DNA of 64,000 nucleotides, from contig NZ_JABXYU010000001.1 of the NCBI RefSeq assembly GCF_013394795.1, positions 1,302,001 to 1,366,000 on the forward strand, in the 5' to 3' direction. The stretch comes from Leptotrichia sp. oral taxon 223 (GTDB taxonomy: Bacteria; Fusobacteriota; Fusobacteriia; Fusobacteriales; Leptotrichiaceae). The notes under the pieces were generated by a model. The model was given only the letters and a program-made list of their open reading frames with translations, was not told where the DNA came from and searched no databases. A program made the translations under genes and the position numbers. Shown in pieces: positions 35,420 to 44,332 of this stretch (position 1 is its first letter; every line of letters begins with the position of its first letter).

Positions 35420-36727
35420 TTAAAATTTAGATTCGTCATTTTCTAAATTTAAATTTTCCTGGTTTTTTAGATTTCTATATAGATAATCAATAAAAAATAT
35501 TAATACTGTCAAAGTTATTACCAGATGCTTATCATTTAGGTTGTCATCTGTCATCCCTTGAATTATCCAGGCTAGAAAAGAAGCTTTTGTAGCTATTTCA
35601 AATGCAGTTGTTTTCCCGTTTTTATGTTGTTTATAAAAATTCATCTTAATTAATTTTATTAATAAATCTATAATTATTAAAATAAAAAACATAAAACCTA
35701 AAATTCCAAAATCTAGCAAATACTGCAAATATGAATTATGTGAAGCTACGTAATGCTGTGTACGAAGTTTATTTCCAGTAAGAAAATATTTGTAAACATA
35801 ATCACTGACTCCTATTTTTTTGTAATAATCCAAATTAAATTTTTTTCTTTCTTCAGCTTTCCACCCGTATAGCGGTTTCTGCTTAAAAGCTTCTGCTCCG
35901 GTTTTCCAGAAAATTATCCTTAAATTGCTTGAAGGATCATTTTTATACTTGACTATGTATTGGAGTCTGCTTGATATCGAAACTGGCAGCATAAAGTAAC
36001 CTGCAAAGCACATCAGAATAGCCACCAATACATATTTTTTTCTCTTTTTGTAGATAATATACAAGATTGTAGGAATTAAGCAGATGTAAACCATTTTCGA
36101 TCTATTTACGATAACTATGAACAAAGTGAGCATTGACATTATTGCCAGATAAATTTTTATTATTTTATTTTTTTTATTATCATCGTTTTTATAAAAAAGT
36201 AAAAAAGACAATAAATATAAAAATATTATACACATAATATTTGCAAAATCCTGAACAGTTAAAATGGCAGTAACTCTTGGATAATCAAATCCCACAGGAT
36301 TTGCCCATTTGTTATAATTTTTAATAAAATTAAAAATTGCCAAAATCAAAATTATTGTTCCGCCAAATAAAAATGACTTTAGAAAATCAAAAATCTTTTT
36401 GTCGTTATTTACAAAATATACTAACGGGAAAAAAATCAAGTATCTTAAATTATAATTGTCCAGCCGTGATTCTATGCCGCCATCAAACGCTGCAATCATA
36501 AACGACATAACCACAAATATAATTAATAATAATGAAAATTTCATATCTATATTTTTCAAAAATTTTTTTCGATTTTCCTTTGAAAACATAGCAATTACAA
36601 ATACTAGCAGTAACAGAGGAATTAAAACATTATTTTCAAATTTTTCTGATAGGAACAGAGATATTCCAACTAACAAACTCACGACATATCCCATTATATT
36701 TATAGTCAAGTTAAATTTATTTTTCAT
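35420..36727 (-). CDS. O-antigen ligase (WaaL family) membrane protein
   Basis: A 435-residue protein with about 11 or 12 membrane helices. The periplasmic region about residues 255-335 contains RIIFWKTGAEAFKQKPLYGWKAEERKKFN and HYVASHNSYLQYLLDFGILGFM, where the conserved HNSYLQ His marks the PF04932 family. These enzymes join undecaprenyl-linked O-antigen, or another polymer, to lipid A-core in the periplasm. Its position among heptosyltransferases fits WaaL rather than Wzy polymerase, though the two are not separable with certainty by sequence. Confidence 0.85.
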   Translation of the reverse strand: MKNKFNLTINIMGYVVSLLVGISLFLSEKFENNVLIPLLLLVFVIAMFSKENRKKFLKNIDMKFSLLLIIFVVMSFMIAAFDGGIESRLDNYNLRYLIFFPLVYFVNNDKKIFDFLKSFLFGGTIILILAIFNFIKNYNKWANPVGFDYPRVTAILTVQDFANIMCIIFLYLLSFLLFYKNDDNKKNKIIKIYLAIMSMLTLFIVIVNRSKMVYICLIPTILYIIYKKRKKYVLVAILMCFAGYFMLPVSISSRLQYIVKYKNDPSSNLRIIFWKTGAEAFKQKPLYGWKAEERKKFNLDYYKKIGVSDYVYKYFLTGNKLRTQHYVASHNSYLQYLLDFGILGFMFFILIIIDLLIKLIKMNFYKQHKNGKTTAFEIATKASFLAWIIQGMTDDNLNDKHLVITLTVLIFFIDYLYRNLKNQENLNLENDESKF

Positions 36728-36766
36728 ATTTAATTATTTTCATCCTTTTTATAATTTTATATTTTT

Positions 36767-37783
36767 CTAAATTCGCTTCATAATTTCTTTATAAATTCTA
36801 TCTGCGCTAATTAAAGGTATCCCTTTATAATAGTCCTTTTTATATTTATGCTGATTTTTAGGAATTGATACAATATTATTTTCATAAAATTCGTTGTCCT
36901 CGATAACATTGCTTTTTTCAGTCCAGGGAAAAAATCCCAAATCCCGTTTTCCCGGCCCAAAAATCCCAATTACAAAAGGCTTTTCAAATCCGCTAGCAAT
37001 ATGAACTGGAGAACTGTCATTTCCTGCAACAATATCAGCCTTTGAAATCAATGCTCCAAATTCCACAAGGTTAATTTCTCCACGAAAATCAATCACATTT
37101 TTATCATCTGGAAAATTTAAAGGCAGTTTCTTTTCAGATTTTGAGCCAGTTATTCCAATAAAATAATTTTTATTTTTTTTCAATCTTTCGATGACTTCGT
37201 GGTATTTTTCTATCGGCCACATTTTTTCAGGCCTTTGGCTGCCTGGTGCAACCAGTATTAATTTTTGTCCTTCATTTCCAAAATATCCATGATTTTCCAG
37301 GATTTTATCGATTTTAACAAAGTTTTCCTTTGCAGGATAAATTCTAATTGGAATTTTTTCCCCTTTATATTCCACCAAATCAAGCAATCTTTCCACTTCA
37401 TGCTTTTTCATATCATAATGAATCTTTTTATTTAGCAGAAAGGAGCCTGTCGCTACGTCAAATCCAGCAATATTAGGAATTTTTGCCAGTTTTGCAAGCA
37501 ATATTGATTTTATAAATCTATGCGGTATCACAGCATAGTCATATTTTTTTTGCTTCAATATTTTTAATACTCTCAAAAAACCCTTTATTCCCTTGTCTTT
37601 TCCCTTTTTATCATAAAGCAGTATTTCGTGTAAGTTAGGATTATTGCTTATCACGCTTTGATTAGCCGGCAGTGTCAGATAATCTATTTTAGAACTTGGG
37701 TACATGTCCTTTAGCCTTTGTATGAGCGGTGTGGACAGTACGATATCTCCTATAAATGCCGTATGTATTATCAATATTTTCAT
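36767..37783 (-). CDS. waaF: Lipopolysaccharide heptosyltransferase (WaaF/WaaC-like, GT9)
   Basis: A 338-residue GT9 enzyme, the most typical of the three: MKILIIHTAFIGDIVLSTPLIQRLKDMYP, LILVAPGSQRPEKMWPIEKYHEVI, and VAGNDSSPVHIASGFEKPFVIGIFGP. WaaF transfers the second L-glycero-D-manno-heptose to the inner core from ADP-heptose. It is the first gene of the - strand cluster. The heptose biosynthesis phosphatase GmhB is encoded at 45172-45735, which supports a heptose-containing core. WaaC versus WaaF is not settled. Confidence 0.85.
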   Translation of the reverse strand: MKILIIHTAFIGDIVLSTPLIQRLKDMYPSSKIDYLTLPANQSVISNNPNLHEILLYDKKGKDKGIKGFLRVLKILKQKKYDYAVIPHRFIKSILLAKLAKIPNIAGFDVATGSFLLNKKIHYDMKKHEVERLLDLVEYKGEKIPIRIYPAKENFVKIDKILENHGYFGNEGQKLILVAPGSQRPEKMWPIEKYHEVIERLKKNKNYFIGITGSKSEKKLPLNFPDDKNVIDFRGEINLVEFGALISKADIVAGNDSSPVHIASGFEKPFVIGIFGPGKRDLGFFPWTEKSNVIEDNEFYENNIVSIPKNQHKYKKDYYKGIPLISADRIYKEIMKRI

Positions 37784-37963
37784 TCGCTCTCCCTTTTATA
37801 AGTAACAATTTGTTTCCAAAATCCTTATAAATAAAGGATTTTTACATCTTTTACATAAATGTTATGAAGTTTTTAGTATACAGAGTTATTATATCACATT
37901 TTAAATAATTTTATATCATAATTTTCAAAAAATATGTTTTTTACCGATTATTTATTATGCGTA

Positions 37964-38010
37964 TAAGCCTGTTTAAAATAGAGCCTCCAAAATTTAATAA
38001 AATAAAAAAC
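37964..38010. repeat. Partial copy of the dispersed intergenic repeat (copy 7)
   Basis: GCGTATAAGCCTGTTTAAAA then TAGAGCC, matching the left half of the family. It lies in the gap between the LPS cluster and the oad terminator. Confidence 0.4.
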
Positions 38011-38075
38011 CTCTCATTAAATATAATTAAATAATTTTAGTCCTTCTAATTATACTAATTATACTAAATGAGAGC
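38002..38075 (-). terminator. Terminator of the oad operon
   Basis: On the - strand, CTCTCATTTAGTATAATTAG ... TTAATGAGAG forms a long-looped stem (outer arms 38067-38074 and 38011-38018) followed by GTTTTTTATTTT. It lies 10 bp after the oadB stop codon. Confidence 0.7.
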
Positions 38076-38084
38076 AATAATTTT

Positions 38085-39203
38085 TTATTTGAATATGATT
38101 AAAAGAACCCCTGCTGCAACTGCTGAGCCGATTACTCCGGCTATATTTGGTCCCATTGCGTGCATTAGCAGAAAATTTTTTGGATTTTCCTGTTGTCCTA
38201 TTTTTTGTACAACTCTTGCTGCCATTGGTACTGCGGAAACTCCTGCCGCTCCAATCATTGGATTTACTTTTCCTTTTGTAAACTTATACATTATTTTTCC
38301 AAATATTACTCCTCCTACTGTTCCAAAGGAAAATGCGATTAATCCTAAAATAATGATATTTATTGTCTTAAAACTTAAGAAAGTTTCTGCATTGGCTGTT
38401 GCTCCAACTGTCATTCCCAATACAATTGTTATACAGTAAAGCAATGCCCCTCGCACATGCTCAACCAGATTTGAAACAATTCCGGCTTCCTTTATAAGAT
38501 TTCCCAGCATTAGCATTCCAATTAACGGTGCTGATGATGGAACTAAAAGAATTACGATAATTGTTACCGCTATTGGGAAAATAATCTTTTCACGCTGGCT
38601 TACAAATCGCAGTTGTGTCATTTCCACCATTCTTTCCTTTTTTGTTGTCAAAAGTTTTATAATCGGTGGCTGGATAACAGGGACGAGAGCCATGTAGGAA
38701 TAGGCTGCAATAGCTATGGAACCTAGCAAATGAGGAGCTAATTTTGTTGTGGTGTAAATGGCAGTTGGTCCGTCAGCTCCCCCTATGATTCCAATTGAAC
38801 CGGCTTCCCTTCCAGTTAATCCAAGTAAAATTGCCCCTATAAATGCCACAAAAATTCCAAATTGCGCAGCGGCTCCTAACAGCAAACTTTTTGGATTTGC
38901 GATAAGCGGTCCAAAATCTGTACTTGCTCCTATTGCTAGAAATATCAGTGGCGGATAAATTCCAAGCTTTACCCCCTGATAAAGATAATATAAAAGTCCG
39001 CCTTTTTCCATAAGTCCTTCATTTGCCACGGCAGGCAAGTTTGCCAGCAGCATTCCAAAAGAAATTGGAAGCAGTAAATATGGTTCATATTGTTTTTTTA
39101 TTGCCAGGTATAATAGAGTTAAGGCTATTATTATCATAATAATCTGTTTTGCAGTTATCATTGACAATCCTGTTGTTCCGTAAAGAATTTTTAGCAATTC
39201 CAT
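38085..39203 (-). CDS. oadB: Na+-translocating decarboxylase beta subunit (OadB/GcdB)
   Basis: A 372-residue integral membrane protein that couples decarboxylation of carboxybiotin to Na+ export. It has the family's repeated helices and the two re-entrant motifs: GLLYYLYQGVKLGIYPPLIFLAIGASTDFGPLIANP (with the Asp essential in OadB) and IIGGADGPTAIYTTTKLAP, followed later by MIGAAGVSAVPMAARVVQ and HAMGPNIAGVIGSAVAAG. Length is typical of the shorter GcdB/OadB type. It is the last gene of an operon with the biotin carrier, OadG-like and OadA. Confidence 0.95.
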   Translation of the reverse strand: MELLKILYGTTGLSMITAKQIIMIIIALTLLYLAIKKQYEPYLLLPISFGMLLANLPAVANEGLMEKGGLLYYLYQGVKLGIYPPLIFLAIGASTDFGPLIANPKSLLLGAAAQFGIFVAFIGAILLGLTGREAGSIGIIGGADGPTAIYTTTKLAPHLLGSIAIAAYSYMALVPVIQPPIIKLLTTKKERMVEMTQLRFVSQREKIIFPIAVTIIVILLVPSSAPLIGMLMLGNLIKEAGIVSNLVEHVRGALLYCITIVLGMTVGATANAETFLSFKTINIIILGLIAFSFGTVGGVIFGKIMYKFTKGKVNPMIGAAGVSAVPMAARVVQKIGQQENPKNFLLMHAMGPNIAGVIGSAVAAGVLLIIFK

Positions 39204-39334
39204 TTCAAAACCATTCCTTTCTTTCAGGTTTTATAGTGATGTAGTACCATAAATTGCTGTACTTAAATTTAAAGTGGTGTTACTATAAAATCGATTGTTG
39301 TTTTTGAGAATATAAAGATGAATTAAAAATGTTC

Positions 39335-39721
39335 TTATGATAATATTACTAAAGTATCACCAGTGTTTACAGTGCTTCCCTTTGATACTTTAACTGCAAG
39401 GACTGTACCGTCCTTTGGTGCCACAATGGGATTTTCCATTTTCATGGCTTCCAGAATGACAACTTCGTCTCCAGTTTTTATTTTTTGTCCAGGTTCAACT
39501 TTTACATCAACAATAAGTCCCTGCATAGGTGCATTTATGGCTTCACCATTTTCACTGGAATTGCTAATATTGTCCTGTACTGAATTATGTTCATTCCTTT
39601 TTTCCTCTGGTTCATTTTTTACATCCTTTGAAGTTGCAATAGAACCCTCTTTTTCTGAAACGGCTTCCACTTCCACTTCATAAACTTTCTCTCCAATTCT
39701 AATTTTGTATAATTTAATCAT
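39335..39721 (-). CDS. Biotin carboxyl carrier protein of the decarboxylase
   Basis: A 128-residue protein. After a variable, charged linker (about 25-60) the C-terminal biotinyl domain carries EAMKMENP, where the Lys is biotinylated, in the standard [21 protein letters not shown]...V..KDGTV frame, ending GDTLVIL. It equals the GcdC/MmdC-type separate carrier found when OadA lacks a biotin domain. It shuttles carboxyl groups from OadA to OadB. The modifying ligase is probably the BirA at 14362. Confidence 0.93.
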   Translation of the reverse strand: MIKLYKIRIGEKVYEVEVEAVSEKEGSIATSKDVKNEPEEKRNEHNSVQDNISNSSENGEAINAPMQGLIVDVKVEPGQKIKTGDEVVILEAMKMENPIVAPKDGTVLAVKVSKGSTVNTGDTLVILS

Positions 39722-39748
39722 ATTTGTCTACTCCTTGTTTATCAAAGT

Positions 39749-40114
39749 TTACTTGATTTCTCTTACGTTTTTTACTCTTATAAAGCAGTTCTCATTTTCT
39801 CCAGCCGCTTCAATCAGAGCCGCCATCATTGCTGCCATCATAGTTTCATCTTTTATTTTTTCTATACTGAATTTTTTTTCATTAGCAGTTCTTTTTGAGT
39901 CAGCTTTTTCTGAATTTTGAAAAGTTCTGCTGTCATTTATTTTTTTATTTACAGTATTCTGATTTATTTGCTCAGAATTTGGAAAATATTTAAAAAACGA
40001 CAGTACAAATGAAATTAAAAACAATATGAAAAAGACGATTAACATACTTACAACAGTAATATAAACAGCATCTCCGATTGATACAGCCGAATTGCCAAAT
40101 AAAATACTTTTCAT
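39749..40114 (-). CDS. oadG: OadG/MmdD-like small membrane subunit
   Basis: A 121-residue protein with a single N-terminal membrane helix (about 20-42: VVSMLIVFFILFLISFVLSFF), a charged linker, and a conserved C-terminal region AAMMAALIEAAGENENCFIRVKNVREIK. Such subunits (PF04277) assemble the alpha and beta subunits at the membrane. Its place between the 88-residue gene and the biotin carrier fits that role. Confidence 0.85.
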   Translation of the reverse strand: MKSILFGNSAVSIGDAVYITVVSMLIVFFILFLISFVLSFFKYFPNSEQINQNTVNKKINDSRTFQNSEKADSKRTANEKKFSIEKIKDETMMAAMMAALIEAAGENENCFIRVKNVREIK

Positions 40115-40138
40115 ATTTTAATTATTCCTTTCAAGTTT

Positions 40139-40255
40139 TTAAACTCAAACCTATAAAGTTTTATGTTTTATTTTATGCTTGCCCTCTTTAATGCCAAGCT
40201 GATAAAATTAAATAATCTTGGAATTTGAGCAGTATAGTCATAACTTCTAAGCTTG
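40139..40255 (+). repeat. Copy of the dispersed intergenic repeat (copy 8)
   Basis: AAACTCAAACC at the left, then the well-kept right part AAATTAAATAATCTTGGAAT, TTTGAGCAGTATAGTCATAA, CTTCTAAGCTTGGTTTTAC. It lies downstream of the 88-residue gene inside the oad locus. Confidence 0.55.
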
Positions 40256-40268
40256 GTTTTACTATTGT

Positions 40269-40535
40269 TCATTTTATCTTGTAATAACTGTCAAATTTTT
40301 CCTTGTGGGAAAGTTTCATTTTATTTCTTAAATGAACCATATCAGTTATAATTTGTTCTTCCAGACGTGTTAATTTATCCCAGTCTATCAAGTGTTCTTC
40401 ATCACGTGTCTTATTGATTTCTATTTCCAGTTCTGATATTTTTTCGAGTAGTGTTTTTTTATTCCAACTAGTATTTTCATACCATTCTGATACATCCTTT
40501 AATTTGTTTTTGAAATATTCAATATCTAAATTCAT
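40269..40535 (-). CDS. Small hypothetical coiled-coil protein
   Basis: An 88-residue protein, mostly charged helix: LLEKISELEIEINKTRDEEHLIDWDKLTRLEEQIITDMVHLRNKM shows heptad-like spacing. No membrane segment, Cys motif or known domain. AGAGAGGTGAAAAG precedes the ATG, a good ribosome-binding site, so it is likely expressed. It sits between oadA and oadG, and a copy of the dispersed repeat lies on each side (40139-40255 and 40553-40612), suggesting it was inserted into the operon. I do not recognise a homologue. Confidence 0.7.
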   Translation of the reverse strand: MNLDIEYFKNKLKDVSEWYENTSWNKKTLLEKISELEIEINKTRDEEHLIDWDKLTRLEEQIITDMVHLRNKMKLSHKEKFDSYYKIK

Positions 40536-40552
40536 CTTTTCACCTCTCTTTT

Positions 40553-40612
40553 GAACAGACTCAAACGCTAAATTTGAGCTGCATAGCCTAAACTTTTGCT
40601 TTAGTTTTTGAC
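40553..40612 (+). repeat. Shortened copy of the dispersed intergenic repeat (copy 9)
   Basis: ACTCAAACGCTAAATTTGAG forms its own small stem and is followed by CTGCATAGCCTAAACTTTTG CTTTAGTTTTT, matching the left edge plus the right tail of the family with the middle missing. Confidence 0.5.
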
Positions 40613-40662
40613 TATCCTAAATAAGCAATACCCATAAAAATTTATTTTTACTTAAAAATTTT

Positions 40663-42075
40663 TTAAAAAATTACATTAATGTTTTGAATTTTCACCTCCT
40701 CTTTATTATTTATTTTACCTTCCTTATCTTTTTTTTCAGAATATTTTTCTTTTAAATAACCTTTGGCAATTTGTGGAAAGCACGCATAAGTCAGTACATC
40801 CTCATCAGATTTTGCCAAATCTCCAATTTCAGCTTTCATCGTATCATACTCATCCTTTAGCAGATCGGCAGGACGCCCGGTAAACACTTCTTCATCTCCA
40901 ATTACAGTTTTTTTAATTTTTTCAGAAATTGGAACGGGAGATTTTCCATACATTCCTTTTACATAATCCTTTATTTCTTTAGGAATCATATGATATTTTT
41001 TCCCGGTTAAAATATTCATAACTGACTGAGTTCCAACCATTTGGCTCATTGGAGTTACGAGAGGCGGATAGCCCATATCTTTTCGGACTCTTGGGATTTC
41101 ACGAAGCACCGCTTCATATTTGTCTTCTGCTCCCTGTGATTTCAGTTGCGACAGCAAGTTCGAAAGCATTCCCCCTGGCAACTGATATTCCACGATATTC
41201 GGCTCTACTCCCAAAGCCTTCGGGTTTAATGTTCCGTTATCAATATATTTTTTTCTTATTGGTTTGAAATATTCTGCTACTTCCTTTAAAAGTTCCAAAT
41301 TTAGGCCAGTGTCGTATTCTGTACCCTGCAACGTTCTTACAAGCGGCTCTGTACATGGCTGCGAAGTTCCTCCGCCAAATGGAGAAATGGCGGTATCTAC
41401 AATATCCACTCCTGCATCAATGGCTTCTATTATGCTCATTTCAGCAAGTCCTGCGGTAGAATGTGTATGCAGTTCAAGCGGAATATTCAAAATGCTTTTT
41501 AGTTCAGTGACCAATATATATGCCGCATTAGGCAATAAAATTCCTGACATATCCTTTATAGCGATGGAATCTGCACCCATGCTCTGCATTTCGAGCGCCA
41601 GCTTTTTGTAATATTCTATTGTGTGAACAGGGCTTATTGTGTAACAAATTGCAAGCTGGCTGTGTCCTCCATATTTTTTCGTACTTTCTGATGCTTTCCT
41701 TATATTTCTCGTATCATTTAAAGCATCAAATGTCCTAATAATATCAATACCATTTTTTATTGAAAGCTCCACAAACTTATCTACAATATCATCTGCATAA
41801 TGCCGATATCCTAACAAGTTCTGCCCTCTCAGCAGCATCTGCAATTTTGTATTTTTAGCCCGTTTTCTAATTTCTCTTAATCTTTCCCAAGGATCTTCAT
41901 GCAAAAATCTGATTGCCGCATCATAAGTTGCGCCGCCCCAGACTTCCATTGCGTGATATCCGACTTTATCCATAGTTTCTATTATTGGAAGCATTTCGGC
42001 AGTAGTCATTCTCGTTGCCATAAGTGACTGATGTCCGTCCCTTAATGATGTTTCCGTTATTTTTACTTTCTCCAT
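40663..42075 (-). CDS. oadA: Oxaloacetate decarboxylase alpha subunit (carboxyltransferase)
   Basis: About 470 residues forming the biotin-dependent carboxyltransferase that removes CO2 from oxaloacetate (giving pyruvate). The TIM-barrel has ITETSLRDGHQSLMATRM near the N-terminus, VWGGATYDAAIRFLHEDPWERLR, MLLRGQNLLGYRHYADD, SIAIKDMSGIL with the catalytic Lys/Asp, and ELHTHSTAGLA with metal-binding His. The C-terminal PYC_OADA region follows. The usual C-terminal biotin domain is absent; the carrier is a separate gene in the operon. ATG 42075 follows GGAGG; four codons upstream an in-frame ATG is less well placed. Confidence 0.95.
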   Translation of the reverse strand: MEKVKITETSLRDGHQSLMATRMTTAEMLPIIETMDKVGYHAMEVWGGATYDAAIRFLHEDPWERLREIRKRAKNTKLQMLLRGQNLLGYRHYADDIVDKFVELSIKNGIDIIRTFDALNDTRNIRKASESTKKYGGHSQLAICYTISPVHTIEYYKKLALEMQSMGADSIAIKDMSGILLPNAAYILVTELKSILNIPLELHTHSTAGLAEMSIIEAIDAGVDIVDTAISPFGGGTSQPCTEPLVRTLQGTEYDTGLNLELLKEVAEYFKPIRKKYIDNGTLNPKALGVEPNIVEYQLPGGMLSNLLSQLKSQGAEDKYEAVLREIPRVRKDMGYPPLVTPMSQMVGTQSVMNILTGKKYHMIPKEIKDYVKGMYGKSPVPISEKIKKTVIGDEEVFTGRPADLLKDEYDTMKAEIGDLAKSDEDVLTYACFPQIAKGYLKEKYSEKKDKEGKINNKEEVKIQNINVIF

Positions 42076-42111
42076 AAATTCCTCCATTGTTTAGTAAACA
42101 TTTAAAAATTG

Positions 42112-43707
42112 CTATTCAAAAAATACTGGCCCTGCATTTACAATATGTTCTGGCATATTTGGATATTTTGCTGCAAAGTTTTCCCTGAACATTTTAGCCA
42201 ATTTTTTTGCCGCTGCATCATATGCTTCCTTATTTGCCCAAGTGTCTATTGGGTTTAACAGTTCGCTTGGAACGTTTGGGCAATATTGCGGGATTTCCAC
42301 GTTGAAAATGTCGTCGTGTCTATATTCCACTTCATCCAGTTCGCCGTTTAACGCCGCTGTAACCATTGCTCTTGTATATTTTAAATTCATACGGGTTCCG
42401 ACACCGTAGGGACCGCCGGACCATCCTGTATTTATCAGGAATACTCTTGTGTTATGAAGTTCTATTTTTTTACCTAGCATTTCCGCATAGACTGATGGAT
42501 CTAATGGCATAAACGGCTCTCCAAAGCAAGTTGAGAATGTAGGCTGCGGCTCTGTAATTCCACGTTCCGTTCCAGCCAGCTTAGATGTAAATCCTGTTAC
42601 AAAATGATAGATTGCCGCATCTCTTGAAAGTCTGGAAATAGGAGGCAAAACTCCAAAAGCATCTGCTGTCAGGAATATTATAACGCTAGGGATTCCGCCA
42701 ATTCCTGGAATTTGCGCATTTTTTATATGATTAATTGGATAACCAACCCTTGTATTTTCCGTCAAGCTTTTATCATAAAAGTCAAGTTCCCGTGTTTTAG
42801 GATTCATTATAACATTTTCAACTAAACTTCCAAATTTTATTGCATTGAAAATATCTGGCTCATGTTTTGGATCAAGATTTATACATTTTGCATAACATCC
42901 TCCTTCAAAATTGAAAATACTGTGATCAGACCAGCCATGTTCGTCATCTCCGATTAATTTACGGTTAGGATCTGTTGAAAGAGTGGTTTTCCCAGTTCCT
43001 GACAATCCAAAAAATATCGCAGTTTGTCCAGTTTTTGGATCCATATTGGCAGAACAGTGCATAGGCAACACGTCAATTTTAGGCATTAACAAGTTCATTA
43101 TTGAAAATACGCTTTTTTTAATTTCTCCTGAATATCCTGTTCCACATATAATTCCAACTTTCGCTTCATAATCAATAATTATTGTGGCTGATGAGTTTAT
43201 TCCATCGATTTTGGCATTGCATTTAAATCCAGGTGCTGCAATGATTGTAAAGTCGGCATGTCCATAATCATTCAGCTCTTCTTCTGTTGGACGTATCAGT
43301 AATTGATGGATAAATAGGTTTTGGCTTGCCTGCTCATTTATTATTCTGAATTTCCGTCTGCAAGCTGGATCTGCACCTGCCATCCCGTCAAATATGAATA
43401 TTTCCCGATTTTGCAAATATGCAATTAATTTACTATAAATAGAATCAAATTTTTCTTTTTCAATTGGCTTATTTACATTTCCCCAAGCTATGCTTTCATG
43501 AATACCTGGAGTATCAACAATATATTTGTCTTTAGGTGAACGTCCAGTATATTTTCCTGTTGTTATAACCAAGGCTCCAGTATCTGATAATGTTCCTTCC
43601 CCTCTTTTTAAGGCATGCTCAATTAATTCTGCCGGTGTCAAGTTTCTATAAATTTGTGCCACATTTACAATTCCTAATTTTTCCAAGTCTTTTGTTAATT
43701 TTTTCAT
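42112..43707 (-). CDS. pckA: Phosphoenolpyruvate carboxykinase (ATP)
   Basis: A 531-residue enzyme that interconverts PEP + CO2 + ADP and oxaloacetate + ATP. Motifs: TGKYTGRSPKDKYIVD, FIFDGMAGADP, kinase-1a GLSGTGKTTLS (P-loop), kinase-2 LIGDDEHGWSDHSIFNFEGGCYAK, and the Mg2+-binding Asp within. Length is typical. GGAGGAAAG precedes the ATG. The next gene in the same direction is oadA, so PEP, oxaloacetate, pyruvate and Na+ pumping may be regulated together: oxaloacetate made from PEP can be decarboxylated to drive Na+ export. Confidence 0.97.
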   Translation of the reverse strand: MKKLTKDLEKLGIVNVAQIYRNLTPAELIEHALKRGEGTLSDTGALVITTGKYTGRSPKDKYIVDTPGIHESIAWGNVNKPIEKEKFDSIYSKLIAYLQNREIFIFDGMAGADPACRRKFRIINEQASQNLFIHQLLIRPTEEELNDYGHADFTIIAAPGFKCNAKIDGINSSATIIIDYEAKVGIICGTGYSGEIKKSVFSIMNLLMPKIDVLPMHCSANMDPKTGQTAIFFGLSGTGKTTLSTDPNRKLIGDDEHGWSDHSIFNFEGGCYAKCINLDPKHEPDIFNAIKFGSLVENVIMNPKTRELDFYDKSLTENTRVGYPINHIKNAQIPGIGGIPSVIIFLTADAFGVLPPISRLSRDAAIYHFVTGFTSKLAGTERGITEPQPTFSTCFGEPFMPLDPSVYAEMLGKKIELHNTRVFLINTGWSGGPYGVGTRMNLKYTRAMVTAALNGELDEVEYRHDDIFNVEIPQYCPNVPSELLNPIDTWANKEAYDAAAKKLAKMFRENFAAKYPNMPEHIVNAGPVFFE

Positions 43708-43751
43708 GATCTTTCCTCCATATTTTAGAAATTTTAGATTTTAAAATTTTA

Positions 43752-43779
43752 ATAATATTTTTGTATTTTTATTTGTCAA
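43752..43779 (-). promoter_or_regulatory. Probable pckA promoter
   Basis: On the - strand, TTGACA (43774-43779), 16-bp spacer and TATTAT (43752-43757), about 40 nt before the pckA ATG. Confidence 0.65.
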
Positions 43780-43800
43780 TTTTTTTATAAACTCAGATAA

Positions 43801-44124
43801 TAAAAATCCCTACACTATGTAGGGAAAGACAAAATAATATTAATTTTTAAAACTTTAATTTTAAATATTTTGATTTTGAATTTTTTGGGTGATGTTAAAT
43901 TTATAATAATTTTATTTTAAAAATTAATCTAAAAAGATTTTAATGATTTACTCAAAATAAATTACGGTTTATATGAGTATGTATCAAAAAATTACAATTT
44001 TATAGTGAATATTTTTTAAAAATGTATTTTGAAAGTCTATGTGGTCATACCTTCAATATACATGTCCCTTATCATTTTAACTATACAATTGTTTATAATT
44101 ATATTCAACATTATTTTTTCCCTA
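43801..44124 (-). ncRNA. Possible independent small transcript upstream of pckA
   Basis: A promoter-like TTGACT (44154-44159), 18-bp spacer and TAATAT (44130-44135) on the - strand would start a transcript near 44124. A stem TCCCTACA/TGTAGGGA (43807-43825) followed by ATTTTT would end it, upstream of pckA's own promoter. There is no reading frame of note in this AT-rich stretch. The 10-bp CCCTACACTA (+ strand) is repeated at 43808-43817 and 44120-44129. It could be a small RNA, a long leader or just a pair of operators. Confidence 0.3.
43807..43825 (-). terminator. Hairpin upstream of the pckA promoter
   Basis: TCCCTACA pairs with TGTAGGGA around a 3-nt loop; a T-rich tail follows on the - strand. 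Confidence 0.6.
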
Positions 44125-44279
44125 CACTAATATTATCCCACATTTTTTCAAAAAGTCAATGGTTTTCATAAACTTTTAATTAAAAGATTATTCTATGAAA
44201 GATTAAATTTATTATAAAGGCATAAGTGTGATTTTATAAAAGAATTACGTTTATAAAAATTTTAAATATAGAAAAAATC

Positions 44280-44309
44280 TTGACATCTTTATTGAAAAAA
44301 TGATAATAT
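44280..44309 (+). promoter_or_regulatory. toxIN promoter
   Basis: TTGACA (44280-44285), 18-bp spacer and TAATAT (44304-44309), with TGA immediately before the -10 (extended -10 type). It is the strongest promoter seen in the window and fits the high antitoxin RNA level that type III systems need. Confidence 0.85.
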
Positions 44310-44332
44310 TAATTAAAGAGATAAATAATTAA

